From Bisporella sp. PMI_857 (Eukaryota > Ascomycota > Leotiomycetes > Helotiales > Helotiaceae): a stretch of 64,000 nt of DNA. Shown here piece after piece: positions 46,708 through 57,932 of this stretch (its first letter is position 1; the number at the start of each line of letters is the position of its first letter). Location of the stretch: positions 124,001 to 188,000 of the forward strand of contig JAJSPD010000056.1 of NCBI GenBank assembly GCA_021307315.1, written 5' to 3'. Made by a program: the position numbers and the translations under genes. The notes under the pieces are model-generated. The model did no database searches. It was given only the letters and a program-made list of their open reading frames with translations, and had not been told where the DNA came from.

Positions 46708-47316
46708 TCACAGAAGAGCAGCAACCAATCCGACGGCCATCAAGAGACCACCAGCCTTTTGAGCAGAGGCGGCGCCAGCTGGAACGTAGGGAATGGTGGT
46801 GTTGGTGGGGTACTTGGGGACGGTGCCAGTTGGGTAGACTGGGACAGAGACAACTGGCTTGGTTGGTACTGGGGTGCCAGTGACGGTGATGACAGAGGTG
46901 ATAACGGTTGGCACGCAAGTGGAGATGGTGATGGTGCTGAGGATTGGCTTGGTTGGCTTCTCACCCTCTGGCTTGCCGGTGGGGTAGACGGAAGGAACTG
47001 GCTTGCTGGTTGGGTAGACAGATGGAACTGGCTTGGTTGGCTTCTCACCCTCGGGCTTGCTGGTTGGGTATACGGGAGGGTATGTGTTGCCAGTTGGGTA
47101 TGGAGGAATGACAGTCTCAGTCGGCTTCACTGGGCAGACAGTGGTGTACGACGAGATGGTCTCGGTGGTGACGTGACCGACAGGGCAGTTGGTCACGGTG
47201 GGAGCGCAAGAGGTGACGGTGTAGACAGAGGTCACGTATGCGGTGCTGGTGGTATAGCCAGTCTGCGCGCTAACAGCGGCGACGGCACCAAGGAGGGTGA
47301 TCATAGAGTACTGCAT
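46708..47316 (-). CDS. GPI-anchored cell-wall protein, Ccg-6-like, with repeats
   Basis: Single exon, 202 residues, ATG 47316. Signal peptide residues 1-17 (ending AAVSAQ). An N-terminal module with TAYVTSVYTVTSCAPTVTNC and a second similar Cys/Val/Thr strand (TITISTCVPTVITSVITVT) flank a Pro/Lys/Thr/Tyr-rich centre built of repeats of the type YPTSKP and EGEKPTKP. The C-terminus AGAASAQKAGGLLMAVGLVAALL-like hydrophobic tail after small residues is a GPI-attachment signal. This is the layout of Neurospora Ccg-6-like and related wall proteins, whose molecular role is unknown. The GC-rich, low-complexity codons differ from the AT-rich surroundings. Confidence 0.85.
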   Translation of the reverse strand: MQYSMITLLGAVAAVSAQTGYTTSTAYVTSVYTVTSCAPTVTNCPVGHVTTETISSYTTVCPVKPTETVIPPYPTGNTYPPVYPTSKPEGEKPTKPVPSVYPTSKPVPSVYPTGKPEGEKPTKPILSTITISTCVPTVITSVITVTGTPVPTKPVVSVPVYPTGTVPKYPTNTTIPYVPAGAASAQKAGGLLMAVGLVAALL

Positions 47317-49206
47317 TTTGGCTGATGTACAAAAACGTTGAGGGTATTTGAACAGGGTGTTGTGTGGATTTAGGAATTCGTAAAGAATGTAATTGAATCG
47401 GAGATTCGAGTTGGATAAACGAGTGTGGTGAGCTGATGCTTGGGGAAAGAAAAAGTCTAGAGAGAAGGGAACGTTGATACCTATATACTCACCTCAGCCG
47501 CTTGCTGATGCGCCAACACATAGGGCTTGAATCAATCACATCCCGCCCATGCTGTTGTTCAACACGAATTAGACGAAATGAGCATCTACCGTATTACCCT
47601 AAACGGAGGAATAGGGGCCAGAAGGTTTAAGGGGAGGCGGCCAATGGAGGATGCCCTAGTTAGCGATCACGGACCTAGCGTCAGGAACGCTTGCTTGGCG
47701 ATCCCAATAGTCAAGTTTAGGTTGGGGCGTTGAAAAGGATCATTGGCTGTGTTCTCTTATGCGGGGAGGCCTGTCAGACGCTCATGCGAGAGTCTTATTT
47801 AGCCACCAACTAACCTTATGCTTCTTTTCTTAGTCAGGGGCGAGGCCGGCGCTTTGGCCCGGATATTACTTAACGGATTCCTTTTTCATCTGTCAACCGA
47901 TACACAAGAAAAGGTTAAGCTTCTCCGCAAGGAAACTCTGAGAATAGGCCGTTGCTTGTCAGGTCTCCGAATGTCTTGTACTGTACTGTACTGTCTCAAA
48001 GACAGAGCAAGGGATTAAATTCTAGCCTTTGCTCGGAGGTCCGTCCAGTGTCCATGTGGAAGATGCCGTTGCAGGACCAAAACTCATGAACCCCAACATT
48101 TCAGGAGTGTGGAAATTTGGGCTGTTGTACTATACGAGTAGGGGAAATGAAAAGTCGATTTGAAGCACATAAGCGCGGACCAAATGTGACTAAGCGTGCT
48201 ACCGCCCTGCAATCCCCAGATTTCACTTTAATGCCATCACACATTTTTGGAAAGGCTCGCGAAAGAGTAAAATGATTTGCAAAACTCTCCTTCCGGAGAC
48301 CGCTCCCTATTTCTAAATCAGGAAGCTCTTAATATAAGGCTTGTCAAGCATCCTTCAATTTGCGTGAGCTTAGGTGAGCTTCAAAAAGCGTGCCAATGCC
48401 AAGAATTACCGAGAAACTTTCACAGTGCTGAGATGGGTGATTTTTGGTATCTTGCTCGTACCTAATATGGGAGCGGCCATTGATTAAGTTCTAATTGCCT
48501 TCTCTGCTATGAGTACTAGATATCCGCTTGAGATCCGCTGTCTTGCTCGCATGCGGCTTTCCCTAGACTGGCTGATTCGAAGAACTCTATCACGATAACC
48601 CAATAAGTTCAAGAAAAGGTACGATGAATCATCCTGATGCTAAATCGCTTGCAGAGAAGAAATGATGCGCGGTCGGGATGCATACAGCAAATACGACTCG
48701 GTATGGCGTGGGACAGAATTGTAGCCATAAATAAGATCTCGTGCTCTACGCGGTATACTGTCGACTCTCGGAATAACTCGGTGATGATAAGGCGTGCGGA
48801 ACGAGCACGAAATTCCATCGCGGGTTGTGACAACGATATAGATGGCAGCTTGGTTAAGGACATCTTTTAACGGAAGACGACCTATATTCTAATACGTCGA
48901 ACCTAAAGCGTATACAACATAATGAATGGTTGAGCTTGATGTAAGGAAATATTCATGGACGCAGCGAGCCATAAATACAGGGTACGGCACCGACTAGTCC
49001 TTACAGTATTCAGATCTTCGTCATACCTTCTTTAAAGCAGCATATCGTCGTGTTTCCAATCAACAACTACTTCACAATATTCCATTTGAATATCCTCGAC
49101 GCATTTTTTTCGAATTGCCAGCCTCGCAACCATTGCAACCCACGCTATTGCTCTACCTTGACGCTAGAATTGTTGGCTCCTCCGAATTCATCTGAATCCC
49201 TTCGTC
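47317..49206. other. Intergenic stretch
   Basis: Promoter of the wall protein followed by about 1.7 kb without a supportable gene. Confidence 0.35.
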
Positions 49207-51028
49207 TTAGCTCTTTGCCTCAACCATTTTCTTTGCACTATCCAACTTGGCCTTCGGACCAGAGATAGTCACCAACCACTTGCTAGCAGTATCAGATGCA
49301 AGGAGAACCCTACATTCCTTCTTCTCCATGATCTTCTTGATCAGCGTCTCCTTGTCCTTCAAAAGCGCATCTCTGACCTCCTTCGATACAGAAAACTGCA
49401 AACTTCTCCACATCCCAGCCGAGATACTTATTGCAGGCTGACCCCATCTCAATTCTGTCCTCGCAAACTTCTTCAAAGCTACCTTCAGCTGACCAGTCAG
49501 TTTGAGCAAAGTCTCTTTCTCCGTACCATCCGTTCCGGTAAACCACGCACATTCTTTGATACAGTATATCTTCGAAACGACTTTCTTATCCGAGTCTTTA
49601 GCCCTAACGGCATCCTTCAGCTCTTCCAGAAATTTTTTGGCGTCCATATCAAAGCATATGATGTGCTCATAATTCAGGAAATGTAGCCCCACCATTCCTT
49701 GTGATTTATGGTCTTGCATTCGCTTCAAAATGGTGCCTTTCTCATCCGGATCAATAGTCTGGAAATGAGACTTGTCACCAGCAATAGCATCGATGGCGAC
49801 TTTACTTGGAGTACGATCCACACGAAATGTTTTAACCTTTGATTCTTCAAGTTTTGCTAGAGTCAGGGTGGTTGGAATCTGCAAACCCGCAGAATCCACA
49901 CGATGAAAGAGCCACCGTTTCTGTGTATTCATTGTCCATACACGCATAAGCTCGAGGTAAGTTTGTGCAATGATTGACCGTGCTATACACGTCAGTAAGC
50001 TAAGCGCAAGTCAATATTGGAAACTAACCTCCATTGCTGCCATCCACACAAAGTATAGAAACCTTCGCGGTCGATATAAACGGCTGTTCAGCTTTAGGCG
50101 CATTCTTGTCAGTTGGTTTCGCTGCCTCTCCCTTCTGCGCTTCGATCGTCCGCGCCTTCTTCAACGGGGATTCCTGACTCTGCTTCTCATTTCGCACTGC
50201 AGATAATGTCGCATTAACTCCCCTCTTCGCATCCTTCCTATTGACACCCTCCTTGACCAACTCCTCTACCATTTCCTGAGCCTGTTTCTTCCCACCATCA
50301 CTTCCGAGAGCCGCATTCTCCACTGCCTTGGCTCCGTATTTCTCAAGAAGTTTCAAAAGTTTTTCCGTGTTCTTTTGATGTTCTTCTCTAGCCAGCCTCT
50401 CCTTCTTCTGTTCCGCCAAGATCTTAGCCAGCCTTTCATCTAAGCTCTGCTTCTGCTGGCCTGCAAGTATTTTGTCTAGTTTCGCCCCCATGCTATCCTT
50501 TCGCTTCAACAATTTGTCTAGCTTCTCGTTCTGTTTCTTCTGTGCCTTTACCTCATTCGCAGCCGCTCGTTCCGCAGCATCGGCTAACAAAATGGTGACG
50601 GTTTTGTCAATACTCGATGTACTCTGATGGAAGCCTTGCACAATATCCTTTAGCGTTGGGATTCGGAAAGTTATGAACAGAAGCTTGCTGCCAAATTCAA
50701 GTTTGTGCATGCGCCCCCTCTCTTCGAAGAGTTCTCTCGCCCTCTTGCACCCATCACTTATATCCTTGGCGTCTTCTTCAATCATGGATTTCCTGGCTTG
50801 TTAGCACAATCCATTGAGGGGCCAGAAGACACACATCTTGCCGCTTGCTTGTCCCAAAGGATGCTTCGGGTTCTTCATGCGATTTTCAACTTCAGCAAGT
50901 TGTTGCTTGACTTTCCTTATCTCCTTCTCTATTGTAGCAAGCTCTTTGCCTTCTTCCTTCAGCTTGACAGCAAGGCCCCAGATGATCACCACCGCGTTTA
51001 AAGCGTCCATGATGCCGAAAGACGCCAT
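49207..51028 (-). CDS. Coiled-coil protein with LMW-phosphatase-like and KH-like modules
   Basis: Three exons on the minus strand, 50835..51028, 50029..50792 and 49207..49982, 577 residues; start ATG 51028 (MASFGIMDALNAVVI), although the frame is open to an ATG at 51172. Residues 1-60 form a hydrophobic helix followed by a charged one, similar to N-termini of fungal NLR/SesA-type proteins. Residues 140-300 are Lys/Glu/Gln-rich coiled coil. Across the exon 2-3 junction VSILCVDGSNGARSIIAQTY resembles the P-loop of low-molecular-weight phosphotyrosine phosphatases, later VDSAGL and HIICFDMDAKKFL matching that fold. However, the loop is C-x7-R instead of C-x5-R, so catalysis is doubtful. The last 75 residues (ETLIKKIMEKKECRVLL...WLVTISGPKAKLDSAKKMV) are KH-like. 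Function unknown. Confidence 0.78.
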
Positions 51029-51871
51029 GGCGATAAAAATTGAGTCAAGGGGGAAGATACGCAAAGCGCAATGGAAGACTTGAGAAGATATCCATGATGG
51101 TGGCCTGGAGCTGAGAGATATCGTGTGCCGGTCGAGGTGTTGGTTTAGGTAAGGTTGCATGAGGCTGAGCATTAAAATGCATATTGGGGGCAGCTAATCA
51201 TTGGCTCGCTAATCTGAAGGCATCCCCTATATCTCCCCCCACACATTAGACTCACTAGGCACATCCGGCAATTCAAAAATATGTACAAAATCTACGCAAC
51301 ACAGTCGAGTTAAGTAGATACTTGTACCTACTAGAACCGTAGCAGAAGAACGATATCAAATAACTACCGAATTTCCAAGGTATCTGGTGGGTTCCAGAGG
51401 AAGTGTTCTATGGTTCGTGCGTTCGCAATAACTTGGACTCTCTATTACTACCTCATCCTCAAATGCATCCATGCTAGAAGAGTTCATACACCTACCGGTT
51501 GGCATTAGGATAAAATACACAAAATAAGAATCTAGCAGGGATGAAAGATGAAGTCCCCTTGTCTAGACTCTCAATCTAAGTTAAAACGCTAATAAATGAG
51601 GACCGGTGTTTGTACATTAAGTATCAAGCATCAAGCGAATAATGTAGAAAAAAAAGAACGCTCAATGTTGGTGCTTAAGTTAAAACGGATGTGGTAAATC
51701 ATGATAATATATTAAATCCAAGCCACCTCATCTCCATAGTATCTCACCCGGTCTCATCTTTCTCAGAACGATCGTCCCAATGATCTGATCCTACAACACT
51801 AAGTCTTCTTATCCCTCTTCCAAAGACTCTCCTCTTTCCCAGAAGCCCTGCAGCCGTAGCGGGTCAGAATT
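51029..51871. other. Intergenic stretch
   Basis: Promoter of the coiled-coil gene, and AT-rich spacer. No gene supported. Confidence 0.35.
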
Positions 51872-52000
51872 TTAGGCTTCAGAATTTAACCAGTCCATTA
51901 TCAACCCGAAATTTACATCCCACTGATCTGCCGAAGCTGCACTATGCCCACTTAGACCATATGCCTCCCTCATCCTTCTCGAAGCCAACATTCTGTCCAT
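51872..52000 (-). pseudogene. C-terminal exon relic of a fungal transcription-factor-like gene
   Basis: Minus strand, ATG 52000 to TAA 51872, preceded directly by an acceptor-like TATTAGTAG. The text RRMREAYGLSG...DQWDVNFGLIMDWLNSEA has the look of the extreme C-terminus of many fungal Zn2Cys6 regulators. I could not join it to an upstream zinc cluster. Coding-like text in another frame lies at about 52041-52135 after a TTTCCAG acceptor. Either an unspliced real gene or a relic. Confidence 0.35.
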
Positions 52001-52440
52001 CTACTAATACTTAACTGACATATCTAATGATGCGCTTAGAAAGTTCGTCTCTATCGTCATCAGGCAAGCCCTTCACAAGAAAATGAGGGCGACAGTTACC
52101 CCTTCGAGGCAGCTCAAAGATCTCAATCACTCTGGAAATCGAGTTTCAATATCTATATAATTAATCTGTATCCAAGTTCATGCGAAGCCAGAAATTCTTG
52201 AAGCCCCCAAAATATTAATATTGGGTGATTGACTGTGTTAGTTAATTAATATCCACACCCTACTCAAATCTATGATATCATGGTAATTGCTCATAGTTGA
52301 TGAGAATTAAAAGATAAACACTATTCGCTCCTCGCCTCTCTTTATCTTTTACACATCGATATCAGAATTTATACAATACATCCAAGTAATTAAATTATCA
52401 TACATTAAACTGATCCGGAATAGTGATACTCTCAGCAACA

Positions 52441-52459
52441 CCCCCCCCCCCCCCCCCCC
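52441..52459 (+). repeat. Poly-C tract of 19 bases
   Basis: An uninterrupted run of 19 cytosines in otherwise AT-rich sequence. The run length is likely to be unstable or misread in assembly. Confidence 0.9.
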
Positions 52460-52851
52460 AAGAAAAGGGAAATGATAAGGAAATTTTTTCTTACATGAGG
52501 GACCATAATCCACAAAAGGCAAAATTTTGGGTTTAGTGTTGAGTTAATTGCCAATACAACTTAAACCATTGGCCAGGAATGTAGGGTACCTATCGCGATC
52601 CGCTCGCTATCACACGAATCTGTCAGAAAGCACATTACCCTTTCAATACATCTGAGTTTAGTGAAATGGGTCAACAAGAAAGTAAAGACTCTGGATAATC
52701 TTCCTCTCTTCTGGAGACGTCCTATGTCTCGCCTGTCTCTGCTTTGATCATGCACTCCTCATCGTCGGCGACGTTTACTTTAGAGCTTGGTGCATCGAGG
52801 TGCTGCTGCAAATATCGATCCTAGTAAATCGTTTTAGCCTAGGAGTCGATT

Positions 52852-53180
52852 GGTCAGGCTTCAACTCGGGCATCTAGACTTTTAGATAAACCTTTGGAAG
52901 ACATCGAGTTGAAATAATCCAATTAGATCGTGCTCAGAGCAGCGAGTATCGACATTCTGTTCCGCCGATCGATAGCATAGTAAAATAAATTGTAAAGCGA
53001 GGTCAAAGCTTCGATGAACTGTCGCATACAACCATCATTACAAATTCCTGTTATAGTAGTCCACACATATTTCAAGATATTCTTCCGCATCTCGACTAGA
53101 AGGGCTTCAAATGGGAAGTCTCTGTGACAGACGTCAATCCTTTCTACCCTAACAACATGGAGTAGTCGGATGTAAGGGCT
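52852..53180 (-). pseudogene. Unrecognised coding relic
   Basis: Minus strand, about 85 codons open from 53180 to a TAA at 52923, with protein-like text (FPFEALLVEMRKNILKYVW, FIEALTSLYNLFYYAIDRR). The same frame continues with coherent text (LDYFNSMSSKGLSKSLDARVEA) past the stop to a TGA near 52852. No start codon or splice site was found. It may belong to the same decayed gene as the fragment at 51872-52000. Confidence 0.35.
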
Positions 53181-56100
53181 AGATCACTGCTTATAATGAA
53201 GAGTTGAATGATATATTTTCAGTAAAGTTACTTTTCCCTTTAATATTTCGGCGATAAGATTTTGCAATTATTAAATATCAAAAGCACGATTCTTGTTCAC
53301 GTGGGGACAAGGAAAATGACGAGAACCGTAGGCACCAAATATCTCTTTTTCTATGGCTTTATCAGGTTGCCTAAAAGGCAAAACTTGGCTTTTTAGCCAA
53401 ACTGAGCCTATGATCAGGGCTTTGACCAGGCTTCAACTGCTAAAAGTTCACTGTATGTAGCATAGGATGCCTAAAACCGGGGAAAGTAGCGATGGTAATT
53501 TGATTTACAACTAGAGACGTACTAAGCTTGACATGGAGGCGGGTCAAGGGAATCAGGAGAGACTCAGGAAAAGAAGTCAGATAATTAAAACTCATCAGTA
53601 TAGCTAAAATTCAGCAAATGTGGAGATAAATTACAAGCAATATGGAAAAACATTCAAAGACAAGATAGTAAGAGTATGTAATGATAATTGTATAAGGTCC
53701 TTGGAGAACCCCGTTCCAATCTACCACTCTAGAATAGATCCATGCCCCTAAAAAAACTCGTCTCTTGATTGGCGATCAGCCAAGCCGACTTCTGGAGAGT
53801 CTAATATGCGTAAGAGGCTCCCAGACGAGGCAGCTCATGCGTTTCAAAGCGTATGTAGAAGTGGGGTATCGAAGAGTGGATGTCGTTGAATGGCAATCTT
53901 TCGAGGGGATTTTTCGTGATATATTTGCAAGTCTCGTGCTTGTTGCGAATTCTCCGCTTGTCTCATGTTTCGAAGAGGGGAAGCTGATAGAAGGCATGCT
54001 GGCCTGGGTGGTCTTAGGATGGATGTCGGGGTAGGTCGGGTGGTTGGTCCAGGACTATTCCCGTACTGAGCGAAAGTATATTCACGCTGGTCGATAGCTT
54101 ATTTAGGAGCTTGAACTGTCACTGCTTGTGGTTCCCCAAGCCCAAGCTTTGCTAACGACATCCAACATAAGCGGTTAAGAGGAGGACGCGTTGCAAAGGG
54201 CTCAGGAACCCAGCGGACATGAGTCTATCCAAAACAGCTCAATATACCCCAGAAGCAGCGCGATATGGCATGCAAGAAATCCGATACTAATTCAAGAACC
54301 AGGTCGTAACATGGGTACTTGGAGTGTTGATTCATCGATGCGTTTTCCTGATAGACATGAGAGTAATCCATGATTGTAGATGAACAAGAAGGTCACAAGG
54401 GTAGATGCTGAAGTTATGGTCAAACATGTGGAACAAGTGAAGATTATAAACTAATATTTATCTCTACCAAATACAACCTTTTGATGTGCAATGCTAAAGA
54501 ATAGCACAAATTGAGACTCCTTGATGCTGTGCCTCGTTATCTCAGGCTCTGGATGTCAGAAACATATAACATTATGCCGGCCCTTGAGGCTTCAGCTTCG
54601 GCCATCAGGCAGTGAACTTGTGGTCTAAGAGCGCTAATCTAGTCCCAAATGCTTATCGTAAAGTCATATTCAAAACACGCAAAATAATGTGACGAACGGA
54701 TACAGAGATGCTTATACTCCGGTTGCTGTTTTGGTGTCTGTGGTGGCTGTGAAGCGTGGCGGAAAGGAATAACTATGATCCTGTCCAATAAAGCCATGTT
54801 TCTTGTTGGAGGGATTTGGGATATTGAACAGCCTCCTGCATCTGGCGTTACAAGGGGGAGAATGGATAAAGAGAAAAGATCCATGTCCACCTGAAGCCGA
54901 AGACCAACAGGACTTGCAGAAATCCGATGCTTGAAGGAGAGCCTATGCTAATCCAATTCGGGAATAGTCTGCCTTACCTTGCAACATCAACTTACAAATT
55001 GGACGGATTCTTCACTACAAACTTCGAAACAGATGCATTTGCTTTGATCACTTGATCATTGTATTGCAGATTTCTCTGCTGCATCATGCATCCTTTTTCC
55101 AACACCCTGTGCTCATATCAAGCCGTTTGTATGACCAACCCCGCCATCCGAATGAACGCGAAACTCCAACCGCGTCCCAAGGGAACTGCATAATGGCTAA
55201 CGATAATGTTGCTGCAGAAAGCCCCAAAGCCACAGTGTGAGCAAAACTCGCTGATATATGTTGTTGGGGGCCGAATGATTGTCTGGAAGTGTGAGCTCTT
55301 CGATCGGTCGAGTTTATCTACCACAGGCAAGCATCGTTGACAAGGAGAAGATTTGTGCACCGTCATAGCAGAACGACCATCCAGAACAGCAATCACCTGC
55401 GATTGAAGAGTTATATACATCCACCTTCCATCCAATCGTGGAAGTAGCATATTTCCAATGCAAATTTCCAGATGAGGCAGGATATATACGAGTGCAGATA
55501 GTGTGAAGGATGGCCCTGATCGTCGCACTACTCCAGGCTACTCGATTTGGGGGATAAATCAGAAATCTCTACCACAGTCATTACTGTAGTGATTATGGCA
55601 GGGCCTCTGAATTTGTCCGGGAAGTATGGAATTGCTTTCCAAGTATTCAACTTGTTTCTGCGGTGACTTAGGCCATATTCGACCCAAAGTTGAAACATAT
55701 ACCACCTCTTTGGTTTAGTTTGCACGAGAAGAACGATTCATCTGTTGGTAGCCTCTTCAATCTGAGCCGTATGCACAGTCGAAAATCACTCCGATGAAGA
55801 AATTATTGATCGCCCTCAACTGTTGACATATACGAGTCGTGAGCAGCGAACAGATTTGGAGGGAAGAGGTGGCACATTATAGCGTCTTCGATATGCTATA
55901 CCTGGGATTGATCGCTACTTCTTCATCGCAAATCGCCATTTGGTATCCCCTGAAGCTTCCATATAAGTCACTACTTTATTTCAAGTGTCTTACCACTCCA
56001 CTCAAAGGAGAGGTGAGAGGAATCACTCGTTGCAGAGAAACTTTCTAAGGATTGATACGTTAATTAGGCATGGCCATATCCATTGGATACAAAAGAACTA

Positions 56101-57932
56101 AGATTCTATATCCAGTCCTGGGTTTCAATACACTTCGCATCCCAGAATACCTCGAATGTTGAATTATCTCCACACCAAAATATGATTGTTGCCGAGAGGA
56201 TTGTATGCATTGCTAGTCGGATGCATTCTGAATGCGAGGACCTGAGCGCCGTGGAGTATGCGTGTAAAAGCTTCACCAGGTTTGTTCATTTATCATCAGA
56301 TGCGCCAAAGGCAGTAATTCAGCATCAATGGGTGAAAACTTGTAGGTCGATACTGATAAACTCATCCAATAGACACGCTAACAACACCCCGATCTGCAAC
56401 AAACTCTATGTATAGTGGTTGGATACTACTTTTGTCAATCCATTTACGAATGATGATGGCCGTTGGGTTGACGGCTACCATCTTTCCGTCGGCCAGCTAT
56501 TTGCGTCGAAGTCCCGCCAAGTCAAGCTGGTCAACATGATCTGTATTGTACTCAACCGTTATAGAAATACCATCCTGGTTGGCAGTGCCCCTTCCAGCAA
56601 CATCCCAGGTGGTCAGGGTGAGGTGTTTAGCATAGTCTATGCTCTGATACCCATCTATGCTTTCATATTAGACTTATTTCATCATAAACTCCACTGTTCT
56701 TACTATCTTCTTCCTTCTCTCCTTGATCAGCTATGCCTTCTCGCGTACCATGTCCTGGGTGGTCCATATCTTTGGTATTGATGTCCCCCGCCGGGTCAGC
56801 TCTCTTGCGCTTCTAATTCAATCGAACTTGGATTCGAAATGGTATCTAAGGAATAAGTTCGTCGTGGTCCGAGGCTAGTAGCTTCGGATAATACAAGTCC
56901 TTGTTCGAGGTCTTGCTAGGAGTTCTGTTAGAGGTGGTCGCGGCAGTCCTGTCTATGATATCGTGTCCGATAGCTGGTGATACCAGCCCTCAATTTGCCT
57001 TGCTACCCATATTTTGCTTCATTTGAAACAGCACTAATTGCGTCGAGTTTGCCCTATTGGTCTGAGGTGGTCGCATGGGCCTGAGATACAGCGTTCTAAA
57101 AGAATCAGATGCTCTTGGAATTCATTCTGGCAGACGCTAAATCACACACTGGCACTCAAGCGCCTTTTACGCCACCCTAGACTCAAATCGGAAATATGAC
57201 TTAACATCGCCACTGGTCCCTAATGGATACTGGACATGAAGATCGAAGACACACACATATATATATTCCACCACCTTCAGATTGACAAGAATATGCATTT
57301 CTATTCGATCAGATGATGTGTGGGATTTCTAACAAGGTTTATCGTGAATCAAATGGGCAGCCTGAAGGGATTTTGTTCCTTTATTGCCTTTTATGCAACA
57401 CCTTTTGTTTTTACTATATTTTGAGTGATAACATTACCTTTGCGTTTCCGAAACTCAATTACAATTTGGTCTTCCAAGTACCGTCTCCCAAATTAGATCA
57501 GCGGATTGGGGCTTTTTCGTCCAGGTTGCCCTCGTGTTGTTAAAGAGGTTCTCACAATCCTGAATGAAGATTACAAGAATTATAAACCGTCTTGTGTCAG
57601 CCTGAAAGGACCCGAAATATATGGCAAGGGCAGTGACGCCAAATGTTTTCGCCAGAGGCACGTCATTCCTCTTGCTTGATAAGTGGGTATAGTACGTTGA
57701 CCACGAAGCGGGCTTCCTTTTAATCCACTCACCCAAGATAGCGGCATATATTTACCATGTTCGCAAAACTTGAGAAGGCAATCACCGTAGAATGCTGAAA
57801 CTACAACTACAAACCATCACCCTTCAAAGCAGGTGAAAGCATGCTTGATGGTCATCATTGTTTACTTTCTGCCAAATTTTTAACGCTCTCATGATATATT
57901 ACTGGCCTTAGCTCGTTCGTTTCGCCAATGAT
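53181..57932. other. Long stretch without a supportable gene
   Basis: About 4.7 kb. The only notable frame is plus 56083-56781 (233 codons with a single TAG at 56413-56415), which has no recognisable pattern. Repeated GAGGTGGTCGC occurs near 56930 and 57064. No tRNA, repeat array or transposon end was identified. Confidence 0.35.

Noticed and set aside
46759..47325. 188-codon plus-strand frame rich in Gly/Trp/Asp
   Set aside because: It is the antisense shadow of the repetitive GPI-anchored wall protein gene.
56083..56781. Plus-strand 233-codon frame with one internal TAG
   Set aside because: No domain pattern, no signal of splice sites, and length with one stop is compatible with chance in a 4.7-kb spacer.
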